From an uncultured Atopobium sp. (lineage in GTDB: Bacteria > Actinomycetota > Coriobacteriia > Coriobacteriales > Atopobiaceae), in contig CALIAD010000143.1 in NCBI GenBank assembly GCA_938041635.1, positions 1 through 36,578 of the forward strand: a DNA stretch of 36,578 nt, written 5' to 3'. Shown one piece after another: positions 16,128-24,937 of this stretch. The first letter of the stretch is position 1; each line of letters starts with the position of its first letter. The position numbers were made by a program, and so were the translations under genes. The notes below the pieces were generated by a model, which had not been told where the DNA came from, did no database searches, and was given only the letters and a program-made list of their open reading frames with translations.

Positions 16128-17684
16128 TTATGCGCTGGCCAGACCATAGATGCGAGAGTATTTATCAGTTAGATACTTGGTGTAGTAGTGGACGTCAAAA
16201 GGCTCACCGCATGCACCCAAGATAAGCTCCTTAGAGTCCTTTGCTCGGCCCCAGGTCCAAATGCGACTGCCCAGCCACTCTTTGATAGGTGCTAGGTCTC
16301 CTGATGCACAGACGGCGTCAAAGTCCATGCCCTCAGCAATCATGGCGTGCTTGTACTGTGCGCCATAAGCGCTGCCAAGAGCATAGGTTGGGAAGTAGCC
16401 AAACTCACCCCATGACCAATGAACATCCTGAAGAGCGCCTTCGGTGTTGTTTGGAACCGTAACGCCTAGATACTGCTTGTACTTCTCGGCCCAAAGAGCT
16501 GGGACATCCTTTGCAGTAATCTCGCCAGAAAGGAGTGCCTGCTCCATTTCATAACGGATGAGGATGTGTAGAGGATAGGTGAGCTCGTCCGCTTCGGTAC
16601 GAATGAGACTTGGCTGTACTTTATTAGCTGCCGAGAAGAGCTGGAAGGCAGTGACGCGATTAAGCTGGCCAGGGAAGTGCTTGCGCATAAGCTGTATAAG
16701 AGGCTCAGCAAATGCCTCAGAAAGGCCAACGTAGTTCTCAAAGAACCTAGACTGGGACTCGTGCATACCCATAGAAGTACCAGTGCTCAGAGAGGTAAAG
16801 CGGTACTCCCAGTTAATGCCCTGCTCGTAGAGGGCGTGACCGTTCTCATGCAGCATGGAATAGACATTGGAGAGCACGTTATTCTCGTAAGCATGGCTGG
16901 CAACCATAACAAAGCCGATACCAGGGCCACCGGTGTAAGGGTGCTCAGTTTTGCCAAGCCAATAAGCGTCCTCGTCAAGACCCTGGAGCTTTACCAGGTC
17001 TTTTGCAAGATCCCACTGACGGTTGACATCAAACTTACCCTCAAGAGGTTTGGTGCTTGGTTGGCGCTTAGAAGCCATGCAATCAGCAACTAGGGGAACT
17101 ACCACTTCTTTAACGTTATTAAAGAAGGTGTTGTAGAACTCTCTGTTGGTGCCGTGCTCAAAATCGCTGAGTAAGAAATCATATGGATCTTTGGAAGCAT
17201 CGCGTGCCTGGCACATCTCTTTGCGAAGCTCAATTAAGCTATCCAGCTTTGGAGCAAAGAGTGACCAGTCATCGCTGTTCTTTGCCTGCTCCCAGACCTC
17301 GTTAGCCTCTGTGGTAAGACGAACAAAGTTGCTCTGAAGCTCAACAGGTACATCTACCAGCTGGCTTCTATCGCGACGAAGAATTTTAACTTGTGCGCGA
17401 TGAGTCTCATCAAGTAGAGCGCGATTCTCGTGAAGTCTATCAAGCAGTGCGCCAACAGCAGGATCACAGAGGGTTTCCTGGACCTGTTCACCAAGGATTG
17501 CCAGGGCTTCTCCGCGCTCTTCAGCAGCCTTTTTTGGATCAATGCATGGTCCAAAAGAGCCAATCTCATTAGCTGCGTAGTTGAAGGCAAAGAGCTTCTT
17601 CTCAAGTTCATCAAGTTTAGCGATATCATCGCGGGGATTTGAAAGCGCTGCGTTCAATTCAACAGTGTTATGTGCGCTGTCCAT
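16128..17684 (-). CDS. M32-family metallocarboxypeptidase (carboxypeptidase Taq type)
   Basis: 518 residues, cytosolic, matching the M32 family in length. The zinc site HEXXH is HENGH at 279-283, with the third ligand in MHESQSRF (Glu309). The family motifs HPYTGG and an HE..GHALYEQG helix are present. M32 enzymes remove C-terminal residues from peptides with broad preference. The ATG follows GAGAGGA. Divergent from the aminotransferase gene; the 195-bp gap between them holds the palindrome CGGTTATATGTAACCG (17728-17743), a possible operator. Confidence 0.92.
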   Translation of the reverse strand: MDSAHNTVELNAALSNPRDDIAKLDELEKKLFAFNYAANEIGSFGPCIDPKKAAEERGEALAILGEQVQETLCDPAVGALLDRLHENRALLDETHRAQVKILRRDRSQLVDVPVELQSNFVRLTTEANEVWEQAKNSDDWSLFAPKLDSLIELRKEMCQARDASKDPYDFLLSDFEHGTNREFYNTFFNNVKEVVVPLVADCMASKRQPSTKPLEGKFDVNRQWDLAKDLVKLQGLDEDAYWLGKTEHPYTGGPGIGFVMVASHAYENNVLSNVYSMLHENGHALYEQGINWEYRFTSLSTGTSMGMHESQSRFFENYVGLSEAFAEPLIQLMRKHFPGQLNRVTAFQLFSAANKVQPSLIRTEADELTYPLHILIRYEMEQALLSGEITAKDVPALWAEKYKQYLGVTVPNNTEGALQDVHWSWGEFGYFPTYALGSAYGAQYKHAMIAEGMDFDAVCASGDLAPIKEWLGSRIWTWGRAKDSKELILGACGEPFDVHYYTKYLTDKYSRIYGLASA

Positions 17685-17727
17685 AAAAATCCTCTCTACA
17701 AAATTTAGGAGCGACCAGTATGTTTGC

Positions 17728-17743
17728 CGGTTATATGTAACCG
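17728..17743. promoter_or_regulatory. Palindrome in divergent promoter region
   Basis: CGGTTA and TAACCG flank TATG in the gap between the M32 peptidase and aminotransferase genes. Size and symmetry fit a dimeric regulator site; the cognate regulator is unknown. Confidence 0.35.
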
Positions 17744-17879
17744 TTTAGCAATTGCGTCATATTTTACCCTGTTATTTATTGTTATTTGAGCGATACTAAA
17801 AAGACTACGTCCTAAAACAATAAGCACATCTTTTCGGCACAATTTTGCCCAAAGATGGCTTGTAAGGAGTAAGAGTTCT

Positions 17880-19178
17880 ATGGATGACAGCAGAATCTCG
17901 TTTGATCAGTGGGGTGATCTGTACGCAGATCGCGTTCAAACCATGCGAAAAAGCGAAGTACGAGATTTGTTTGCGGCACTGTCTCGTCCAGGTGTTATTG
18001 CGCTATCTGGAGGTCTGCCGGACATTTCTTCGCTGCCACTTGATCAGGTTGCAGAGTGCGCTCGACGCTGCGTTGCTGTTGAGGGACTTAGGTCTCTTCA
18101 GTATGGCAACTCTGATGGCCGTATTGAGTGCAGAAGGACTATCTGCAAGATCTTGGCTGCTCAGGGCGTTGAGGCTGAACCCGATGAGATGATTTTGACT
18201 TCTGGTTCTCAGCAGGCGCTTGATTTCTTGGGCCGTGTCTTTCTTAACCCAGGGGACGATATTATCTGTGAGGGCCCAAGCTATCTTGGCGCGTTCCAGG
18301 CATTTTCTGCGTATGAGCCTACTGTTCACACCATTGATATGGACAAAGAAGGCATCAGAACAGACCTGCTTGAGGCAAAACTTAAAGAGCTTGCAGACCA
18401 AGGCAGAAAGCCTAAGTTCATCTACGTTATTCCTAACTTTAACAATCCTGCCGGCATTACCATGTCTATGCCAAGGCGTCTGCGCCTTCTTGAGCTGGCT
18501 CGCCAGTACAACATCCCTGTTGTTGAGGATGATCCGTATGGTCTTATCCGCTTTGAGGGAGAAGATTTAACACGCCTTAAGACGCTTGATCCAAGTGTCA
18601 TTTATCTGGGAACCACGTCAAAGATTTTTGCCCCTGGACTGCGTCTTGCATGGATGGTTGCGCCTCGTCATTTCCTTGAGCGCATCAACCTTGCAAAGTC
18701 TGGCTCCGACCTATGTACCAGCCCCTTTAACATGATTCTTGCCGAGCACTACTTCAATGAGGTTGATTGGCAGGCGGCCCTTGAGGTGTCTAAGTCTCGC
18801 TATAAAGAGAGAAAAGACGCCATGCTCGCAGCGCTTGCAGAGTTCTTCCCCAAAGATGTTACCTGGACTAAGCCAGAGGGTGGCCTGTTCCTGTGGGTAA
18901 CCTTCCCGCCATACCTCAATACTGAGCAGTTGCTTCCTCGTGCAATTGAGGAGGGAGTTGCCTTTGTACCAGGTGTTTATTGCTATCCTGACCAGCGTAT
19001 TAGTTCAAGTATGCGTCTGTGCTACTCATTTGAGACGCCAGAGCGCATCCACGAGGCAATCCGCAGGCTGTCTTTGTGCGTCCAAGATCGCATGGCGCTG
19101 TATCGCGCATTCCTAGAGGCGGGCGCTCTACCTGAGTCTTCTCATTCTGAATCTCAATCCTCTGCAAGGGAGTGTTAA
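17880..19178 (+). CDS. PLP-dependent class I/II aminotransferase (2-aminoadipate/aromatic type)
   Basis: 432 residues, fold type I. It has the PLP features of the MocR-like/LysN branch but no N-terminal GntR domain: LTSGSQQALDF (about 106-116), NFNNPAG (186-192), VEDDPYG (215-221) and the Schiff-base Lys248 in TTSKIFAPGLRLAW. Such enzymes act on amino-dicarboxylic, branched-chain or aromatic amino acids; the substrate cannot be fixed. The ATG at 17880 follows AAGGAG at 17863-17868. The next gene starts 2 bp after its stop, so it is the first gene of a three-gene operon with the ligase-like protein and the ROK kinase. Confidence 0.88.
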   Translation: MDDSRISFDQWGDLYADRVQTMRKSEVRDLFAALSRPGVIALSGGLPDISSLPLDQVAECARRCVAVEGLRSLQYGNSDGRIECRRTICKILAAQGVEAEPDEMILTSGSQQALDFLGRVFLNPGDDIICEGPSYLGAFQAFSAYEPTVHTIDMDKEGIRTDLLEAKLKELADQGRKPKFIYVIPNFNNPAGITMSMPRRLRLLELARQYNIPVVEDDPYGLIRFEGEDLTRLKTLDPSVIYLGTTSKIFAPGLRLAWMVAPRHFLERINLAKSGSDLCTSPFNMILAEHYFNEVDWQAALEVSKSRYKERKDAMLAALAEFFPKDVTWTKPEGGLFLWVTFPPYLNTEQLLPRAIEEGVAFVPGVYCYPDQRISSSMRLCYSFETPERIHEAIRRLSLCVQDRMALYRAFLEAGALPESSHSESQSSAREC

Positions 19179-19180
19179 GT

Positions 19181-20182
19181 ATGGCTACAAAAGTTGCTGT
19201 CATTATGGGTGGAGCCTCATTTGAGAGGAACTTCTCGCTCAAAAGTGGAGCTCTTGTCTCTGAGGCTTTGGAGAAGCGTGGTTATGAGGTATTACCACTT
19301 GATGCTGACGCACACCTGGTAGACACCCTTCGTGCCGAGAAACCCGATGTTGCCTTTGTGTGTCTTCACGGCGCGGGCGGAGAAGATGGTGCAGTACCTG
19401 CGCTTTTGGAGTTCCTCAAGATTCCGTATGTGGGCTCAAGGCCTGCATCTTGTAGGGCAGCCTGGAACAAAGCTGACATGCCATTTATTGTGCGCCAGGC
19501 CTGGTCAAAGGAGGAGTCCGAGGTCATCTGGCCTCCTCAGATTGTGCTGACTGCCAGCGCTTTTAAAGACCTGGGCGCAGCCGCCGCTCTAGATCTGGTT
19601 CCCGAGCGCCTTGGTGGCGGCGTTGGCTTCCCTCTAGCAGTCAAGCCCGTTCACGGCGGCTCTGCTATGGGCCTTTCTAAGGTTGACAGCGCTGACCAGC
19701 TTGGACCAGCACTTCTCGGCGCACTTGGTTTTGACGACTCCGTCATTATCCAGCAGTGGGTTGATGGCGTTGAAGTAAGCGTTACCGTGCTTTCTGACGC
19801 AGATGGCGAGAAGACCCTGCCACCAGTAGAGATTTCAGTGACCAAGGGTATTTACGACACGGATGCTCGTCTTGATCCAGAGCGTATTCAGCACTTCTGT
19901 CCAGTTCGTCCTGAGTCTTTGGCGGCACTTGGTGCAGATCCAGCTGCTGCTCGTGAGGCTCTTGAGCGCGCTGCTCTTGAGGTGTACACCGCTTATGGCT
20001 GCAGAGATCTTGCTCGTATTGATTTTATTTGGGATGGACATCATGTTATGGTCATGGGTCTGAAGACATTCCCAGGACTCACTGAGACCTCCCTTGTTCC
20101 AATGGCTATTGAGGCTGCAGGATGCGCTGTTGAAGACGTTCTTGCGCAACTTGTTGAGGGCGCGCTTAAGCGCGGCAACTAG
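19181..20182 (+). CDS. D-Ala-D-Ala ligase-like ATP-grasp protein with altered metal site
   Basis: 333 residues in the size and order of a Ddl: N-terminal VAVIMGGASFERNFSLKSG (Glu15), LHGAGGEDGAVPALL, KPVHGGSAMGLSKV, YDTDARLDPERIQHFCP and ARIDFIWD (Asp281). In true Ddl enzymes two further metal ligands lie in an ExNTxPG motif; here that stretch reads GLKTFPGL, with Gly293 for Glu and Lys295 for Asn. The rest of the motif (TETSLVPMA) is kept. So it is Ddl family by descent but may not make D-Ala-D-Ala. A standard ddl elsewhere in the genome would be expected (inference). GGGAG precedes ATG 19181, which starts 2 bp after the previous gene. Confidence 0.82.
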   Translation: MATKVAVIMGGASFERNFSLKSGALVSEALEKRGYEVLPLDADAHLVDTLRAEKPDVAFVCLHGAGGEDGAVPALLEFLKIPYVGSRPASCRAAWNKADMPFIVRQAWSKEESEVIWPPQIVLTASAFKDLGAAAALDLVPERLGGGVGFPLAVKPVHGGSAMGLSKVDSADQLGPALLGALGFDDSVIIQQWVDGVEVSVTVLSDADGEKTLPPVEISVTKGIYDTDARLDPERIQHFCPVRPESLAALGADPAAAREALERAALEVYTAYGCRDLARIDFIWDGHHVMVMGLKTFPGLTETSLVPMAIEAAGCAVEDVLAQLVEGALKRGN

Positions 20183-20190
20183 GGGGTTTT

Positions 20191-21159
20191 ATGGAATACG
20201 TATTGGGCATTGATGTTGGTGGTACCACCATCAAACTGGGACTTTTTTCTGCAGAGGGAGAGCTGCTTTCTGAGCAGAAGGTCAAGACGCCCGCACTTGA
20301 TAACGAGGGCGGTTATCAGACGGTAACCGATGCTATTAAGCTGATTGTTCATGGCCAAAAAGCAAGCCGCAACGATGTTATTGCGTGTGGTTTGGATATT
20401 CCAGGCCCTGTTGCAGATGATGGAACCGTTGGTCTTCTCGCCAATGTAGACATTGATCCTGAGGGATTGGTGCAGGCAATTACTATGTGCCTGCCAAACG
20501 CAACTATCGCGTTTGTCAACGATGCTAACGCCGCTGCTCTGGGCGAAGCGTGGGCTGGCGTTGCCGTGGGTGTGCCGTCGTTTGTGCTGATTGCGCTGGG
20601 CACCGGCGTTGGTGCAGGTGTTGTTGTAGACGGCAAGCTTGCTGCGGGTGCTTTTGGCGCGGGCGGCGAGATTGGTCACATCATTGTTGAGCCAGAAGAG
20701 ACGTTGACCTGCGGCTGTGGTCGTCACGGTTGCCTGGAGCAGTACGCTTCTGCTAAGGGTGTTGTCCGCCTGTACCTGGAGGAATGCGTTTCTCGAGGTG
20801 TTGTTCCTGTGACCATTGAGCACGAGACCGATACGGTGTCCGTGTTTAGAGCTCACGCTCAGGGCGACGAATGCGCAACCCTTGCTATCCATAAGATGTG
20901 CCACTACCTGGGTCTTGCTATGGCGCAGGTTTCGTGCGTGGTTGATCCTGCCATGTTCTTGATTGGCGGCGGTGTTGCGGGTTCGTTTGCAACGTTTGCT
21001 ACCGAGCTTCGCGAGTGTTTTGAGCAGTACGCTCTACCGGTAAGCAAGGGCGCTCGTATCGAGGCCGCTAGCTTGGGCAATCAGGCTGCTATGTATGGTT
21101 GCGCATACGAGGCGCTGCGCCTGAGGCAAGAGCGTTTTGGCAAGGAGAGCGCTGAGTAG
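20191..21159 (+). CDS. glcK: ROK-family sugar kinase, probable glucokinase
   Basis: 322 residues. The ATP-binding start GIDVGGTTIKLGLF, catalytic Asp111 in VNDANAAALGE, the ALGTGVGAG loop, His163 in GEIGHI and the ROK zinc motif CGCGRHGCLEQ (Cys174, 176, 181) are all in place. It has no DNA-binding domain, so it is a kinase and not a NagC/XylR repressor. Glucose is the likely substrate by resemblance to bacterial GlcK, but related hexoses cannot be excluded. GGGGG lies 8 bp before the ATG, and the start is 8 bp after the ligase-like gene. Last gene of the operon. Confidence 0.87.
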   Translation: MEYVLGIDVGGTTIKLGLFSAEGELLSEQKVKTPALDNEGGYQTVTDAIKLIVHGQKASRNDVIACGLDIPGPVADDGTVGLLANVDIDPEGLVQAITMCLPNATIAFVNDANAAALGEAWAGVAVGVPSFVLIALGTGVGAGVVVDGKLAAGAFGAGGEIGHIIVEPEETLTCGCGRHGCLEQYASAKGVVRLYLEECVSRGVVPVTIEHETDTVSVFRAHAQGDECATLAIHKMCHYLGLAMAQVSCVVDPAMFLIGGGVAGSFATFATELRECFEQYALPVSKGARIEAASLGNQAAMYGCAYEALRLRQERFGKESAE

Positions 21160-21322
21160 AAGCAAGTTTCTGGCGCATGATCTTCTCGTCTGGAAAAGGG
21201 TACGTACGTGAGGGCTCTTGGCGAGAAAAACATCAAAGTTTTTGTCATAAACGCTGTACTAAATGAAAGTACGTTCAATAACATAATTTTCTGATTACAA
21301 TTTATGTAAAAACGTAGTTGTC

Positions 21323-21357
21323 AAAGCTGCTCAGTGCTAACATTGAGCAGCTTTTTT
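21323..21357 (+). terminator. Rho-independent terminator between the ROK kinase and fruA
   Basis: AAAGCTGCTCA (21323-21333) pairs with TGAGCAGCTTT (21344-21354) around a 10-nt loop, followed by Ts. It lies 48 bp before the fruA start. A -10-like CATAAT is upstream of it at 21282-21287, so the hairpin could also lie inside a fruA leader. Confidence 0.85.
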
Positions 21358-21404
21358 GGTTGTGTTTGGAATAGTTCCGAGCACTAGGATGAAAGGGGAG
21401 TGCT

Positions 21405-22910
21405 GTGGCTGACGAGTCAAAGTATGACATCGTTGCTGCTACTGGTTGCCCAACCGGTATTGCGCACACCTTTATGGCTAAGGAGGCCCTTGAGAAGGCC
21501 GCCGCAGCTAAAGGTCTTACCATTAAGGTTGAGACGCACGGCCAGGTCGGTGTAGAGAACGAGCTCACCGCAGCTGAAATCAAGAACGCCAAGGCAGTAG
21601 TTGTTGCTGCCGATAAGGACGTTCAGGCTGAGCGTTTTGCCGGAAAACCAATGGTAAATGTTGGTGTTACTGCAGCTATTAAGGATGCAGAGGGTCTTAT
21701 CGACCGCGCTCTTGTTGCTCAGCCTGAGGGCGAGCTTGCAGAGGCAGACGACGCTCCAGTCTCAAGCACTATTGAGAAGGAGTCTGTAGGCCACATCATC
21801 TACAAGCACCTCATGAACGGCGTTAGCCACATGCTGGTCTTTGTTGTTGCTGGTGGTGTTCTGACGGCTGTTTCATTCCTCTGGGGTATTACTTCCTTCA
21901 GCTCCACTGCACCTGACTACAACAGCTTTGCTGCCATGCTCAAGATCATCGGCGGCATTGCAATGGGCCTTATGGTTCCAGTTCTTTCTGCTTACATTGC
22001 TGAGTCTATCGGCAAGCGTCCTGCTCTTGTTCCTGGTTTTGTTGCAGGTATGATTGCTATCCAGGGCCTTCCAATCAACCCTGACACTGGCATGATTGAT
22101 GCTGGTGGCGCTGGTGTTGGTTTTGGCTTCCTGGGCGGCATCGTCGGCGGCTTCCTTGCTGGTTATGTCATCGTTGGACTTGAGAAGCTTCTCTCTGGTC
22201 TTCCAAAGAACCTTGACGGTCTGAAGGCAATCTTCCTGTACCCACTGCTTTCCACCACTATTGTTGGCCTGGTTATGCTGGGAATCTCTGGTCCTATGGC
22301 AGCAATTAACACTGGCATGATGAACTTCCTGCGCGGCCTGTCTGCTTCTGGTCCAATTGTTCTTGGTCTTGCAATTGGTTGCATGTGCGCATTTGACATG
22401 GGTGGCCCAGTTAACAAGGCAGCTTACGTCACCGGTACCGCACTTCTGACCGAGGCTCTTGCTGCCGGTGTTGGTACCCCAACTTATGAGTTTGGCACCA
22501 ACTTTATGGCTGCAGTTTCTGCTGCTTGTATTGTTCCTCCACTGATTACCACCTTTGCTGTTGTCGTTGGTAAGAAGTACTTCACCAAGTCCGACTTCAA
22601 CGCTGGCCTGGTCAACTTCATTCTTGGCTGCACCCACATTACCGAGGGCGCTATTCCATTCATGACCAAGAACATTTGGCCTGTCATGCCTATCATGATG
22701 ATCGGTTCTTCCATCGGCTCCATCTTGACGCTGCTCTTTGGTGTCCACGACCCAGCACCTCACGGTGGTTTCCTGGTTCTCCCCGTTGTCGATGGCGGCC
22801 TCAAGTGGGTTCTCGCCATTCTCATCGGCGCTGTTGTTGGTGGTATTCTCTTTGTTGCTTTCAAGGCATACGAGTACCGCAAGAACGGCAACAAGCTGGT
22901 CGAGGACTAA
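21405..22910 (+). CDS. fruA: Fructose-specific PTS permease, EIIB-EIIC fusion
   Basis: 501 residues. The N-terminal EIIB domain (about 1-105) has the phospho-accepting Cys15 in ATGCPTGIAHTFMA. A linker leads to the EIIC membrane domain from about 125, with eight or more membrane segments, a typical fructose family channel (SAYIAESIGKRPALVPGFVAGMI and DMGGPVNKAAY). It imports fructose as fructose 1-phosphate. The EIIA domain seen in many FruA proteins is absent and no fructose EIIA gene is in the window. The start is GTG preceded by AAAGGGGAG. It is followed by fruK at 131 bp. Confidence 0.92.
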   Translation: MADESKYDIVAATGCPTGIAHTFMAKEALEKAAAAKGLTIKVETHGQVGVENELTAAEIKNAKAVVVAADKDVQAERFAGKPMVNVGVTAAIKDAEGLIDRALVAQPEGELAEADDAPVSSTIEKESVGHIIYKHLMNGVSHMLVFVVAGGVLTAVSFLWGITSFSSTAPDYNSFAAMLKIIGGIAMGLMVPVLSAYIAESIGKRPALVPGFVAGMIAIQGLPINPDTGMIDAGGAGVGFGFLGGIVGGFLAGYVIVGLEKLLSGLPKNLDGLKAIFLYPLLSTTIVGLVMLGISGPMAAINTGMMNFLRGLSASGPIVLGLAIGCMCAFDMGGPVNKAAYVTGTALLTEALAAGVGTPTYEFGTNFMAAVSAACIVPPLITTFAVVVGKKYFTKSDFNAGLVNFILGCTHITEGAIPFMTKNIWPVMPIMMIGSSIGSILTLLFGVHDPAPHGGFLVLPVVDGGLKWVLAILIGAVVGGILFVAFKAYEYRKNGNKLVED

Positions 22911-22986
22911 GCTTTTTGCTTAGCACACTCTAAGCAATGCCAAGAATTCACCTCATGAACAGGTATATGCTTAGATAATCGAAGTA

Positions 22987-23022
22987 AAATATGGACTCGG
23001 CGATTTCGTCGGGTCCATATTT
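22987..23022 (+). terminator. Stem-loop between fruA and fruK
   Basis: AAATATGGAC (22987-22996) pairs with GTCCATATTT (23013-23022), and the stem continues inward through TCGGCGA/TCGTCGG with wobble pairs to a 2-nt loop. It ends just 6 nt before the fruK ribosome binding site. Partial terminator or processing site; it may set the fruA:fruK ratio. Confidence 0.6.
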
Positions 23023-23040
23023 GTTTCAGAGGGAGCTTTG

Positions 23041-23958
23041 ATGATTTACACACTTACCACTAATCCTGCAATCGACATGAACGTCAATTCGGGAGTTCCT
23101 TCTTATACGCACGTCAACCGCACAACCGACGCTGTTTACACACCAAACGGCAAGGGTCTGAACGTTTCATTTACGCTTGCTCACTACGGCGTTGAGTCCA
23201 CTATCCTGGGATTTTTTGGCGGCTTCTCGGGCAACTATATTGTTGAAGAGGCATCTAAGATTTGTCCGGTCAAGCCTGTGTGGATTGATGGCATCACCCG
23301 CGTAAACATTTTTGTGACCACACCAGAAGGCGAGCTCAAGTTCCCTAATGCAGGCGCTCCTGTTATTCGCTCCAAGCAAGACGAGATGCTTGAGCTGCTG
23401 CGCACTGCCCCCGACCTGGATGTGCTGGTGGTCTCTGGCTCGCTTTCTCCTGAGATGGATCCAACCTTCTACGATGAACTCTTTGATCTTTGTCATGAGC
23501 GCGGCGCTGAGCTGGTCCTGGACATATCACATAAACACCTTGCAGAACTTGTCGAGAAAAAACCGCTGCTCATCAAGCCAAACGACGAAGAAGTGGCAGA
23601 GATCTTTGGTGTCGACGTCCATAACGAGGCCGACGTTCTTCTCGCCCTCCACAAGATTCACGAACGCGGAGCAAAGAACATCCTGCTCACGCTTGGCGGC
23701 GAGGGTGCGTACTTCTTCAACGGCGAGCATGTCTGGCACGCAAATGCTGCGCAGGTAGAGGTGCTTTCGACGGCGTGTGCAGGTGATTCGACGCTGGCAA
23801 GCTTCATGTCGGTTTGGCTTGAGGATCCGTCGGCTGTCGAGAAGGCTCTGACGCGCGCGATGGCTACCGGCGGAAACGTTGCGATGAGCGCTGGCTTGGG
23901 CGACTTTGCGCTAGTCGAGAAGATCGCGGAGTCCATTCACGTTGAGTTGGTGGAGTAG
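23041..23958 (+). CDS. fruK: 1-phosphofructokinase (PfkB family)
   Basis: 305 residues of the PfkB fold, phosphorylating fructose 1-phosphate to fructose 1,6-bisphosphate. The start IYTLTTNPAIDMN and GKGLNVS near residue 37-43 are typical of 1-PFK and tagatose kinases; the position after fruA favours 1-PFK. The catalytic base motif reads TACAGDS, with Asp249 kept but Cys246 where the family usually has Gly. GAGGGAG precedes ATG 23041. Cotranscribed with fruA, with a stem-loop between. Confidence 0.9.
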   Translation: MIYTLTTNPAIDMNVNSGVPSYTHVNRTTDAVYTPNGKGLNVSFTLAHYGVESTILGFFGGFSGNYIVEEASKICPVKPVWIDGITRVNIFVTTPEGELKFPNAGAPVIRSKQDEMLELLRTAPDLDVLVVSGSLSPEMDPTFYDELFDLCHERGAELVLDISHKHLAELVEKKPLLIKPNDEEVAEIFGVDVHNEADVLLALHKIHERGAKNILLTLGGEGAYFFNGEHVWHANAAQVEVLSTACAGDSTLASFMSVWLEDPSAVEKALTRAMATGGNVAMSAGLGDFALVEKIAESIHVELVE

Positions 23959-24063
23959 GGGCGGGGATTGTTGGATTGAAGTGCGTTTAGTCTCCATATC
24001 TGCAAAATAAGTCTTTTCTCGCTTCTTGATTTCGTGTAACGTATAAGGGCTAATGTGATAATT

Positions 24064-24077
24064 AGGTTTTCGAACCT
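24064..24077 (+). promoter_or_regulatory. UUCG-type stem-loop before the yebC ribosome site
   Basis: AGGTT-TTCG-AACCT forms a small stem-loop ending 4 nt before AAGAAGGAG of yebC. TTCG tetraloops are unusually stable in RNA. It could tune translation; the role is inference. Confidence 0.4.
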
Positions 24078-24095
24078 CTAAAGAAGGAGAGTGCA

Positions 24096-24893
24096 ATGTC
24101 CGGACACTCTAAGTGGGCCACAACCAAGCACAAGAAAGCAGCTATCGACGCTAAGCGTTCTTCGCTGTTCTCTAAGCTTTCCCGCAACATCACTGTTGCT
24201 GCAAAGATGGGTGGCGACCCAAATCCGGACAACAACGCTAGCTTGTCTGCCGCTGTTGCCCGTGCTCGCATGGTTTCCATGCCTAACGCAAAGATTCAGG
24301 CCGCTATCGATAAGGCATTTGGCGCTGGCGCTGATGCTGCCATTTACGAGGAGATCGTTTACGAGGGATACGGTCCTGCAGGCGTCGCAGTTTACGTTGA
24401 CTGCCTGACTGACAACAAGAACCGTACCGCAGCAGACGTTCGTTCCGCATTTACCCACTCTGGCGGTAACCTTGGTACCGCTGGTTCCGTTGCGTTCCAG
24501 TTTGAGCGCAAGGGCTCCATCGCAGTTGACAAGGTTATTGTCTCCGAGGAGAAGAAGGTTGCTGACCGCGAGAACGCTGTCGATGAGGACGAGTTCATGA
24601 TGGCAGTTGCCGAGGCTGGCGGAAACGATTACGAGGACGCTGGCGATCAGTGGATTGTTTGGACTGCATACGACAAGATGCAGGATGTCCAGAAGGGCCT
24701 CGAGGCTCAGGGCATTGAGGTCAAGGGTTCCGAGCTTACTATGGTTCCAACCACCCCAACTGACGTCTCTGTTTCTGATGCAAAGAAGGTTCAGCGTCTT
24801 ATTGATAAGCTCGACGAGCTCGATGACGTTCAGAACGTCTACAGCACCATGAACATCACCGACGAGATTGCTGCTGCTCTCGAGGAGGAGTAA
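24096..24893 (+). CDS. yebC: YebC/TACO1-family protein
   Basis: 265 residues. The start SGHSKWATTKHKKAAIDAKR and the DNKNRTAADVRSAFTHSGGNLGTAGSVAF block are diagnostic of YebC. The family was described as transcriptional regulators; more recent work links YebC and the mitochondrial TACO1 to translation of proline-rich stretches. There are three domains by family knowledge, and the length is slightly above the usual 240-250. AAGAAGGAG precedes the ATG. ruvC/ruvAB, its frequent partners, are not next to it here. A GC-rich tandem array and then a terminator follow the stop. Confidence 0.93.
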   Translation: MSGHSKWATTKHKKAAIDAKRSSLFSKLSRNITVAAKMGGDPNPDNNASLSAAVARARMVSMPNAKIQAAIDKAFGAGADAAIYEEIVYEGYGPAGVAVYVDCLTDNKNRTAADVRSAFTHSGGNLGTAGSVAFQFERKGSIAVDKVIVSEEKKVADRENAVDEDEFMMAVAEAGGNDYEDAGDQWIVWTAYDKMQDVQKGLEAQGIEVKGSELTMVPTTPTDVSVSDAKKVQRLIDKLDELDDVQNVYSTMNITDEIAAALEEE

Positions 24894-24937
24894 GCTCTCT
24901 GGTCTGCGCCGCGCGACGCGCGACGAGCGTGATGCAC

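Noticed and set aside
17880..19178. MocR-type regulator (GntR domain fused to aminotransferase)
   Set aside because: The N-terminus goes directly into the aminotransferase fold with no winged-helix domain.
20179..20904. Long open frames on the minus strand over the ROK kinase, and similar frames over ettA, fruA, ulaA and ulaG
   Set aside because: They are shadows of clearly coding genes, without family motifs or ribosome sites.
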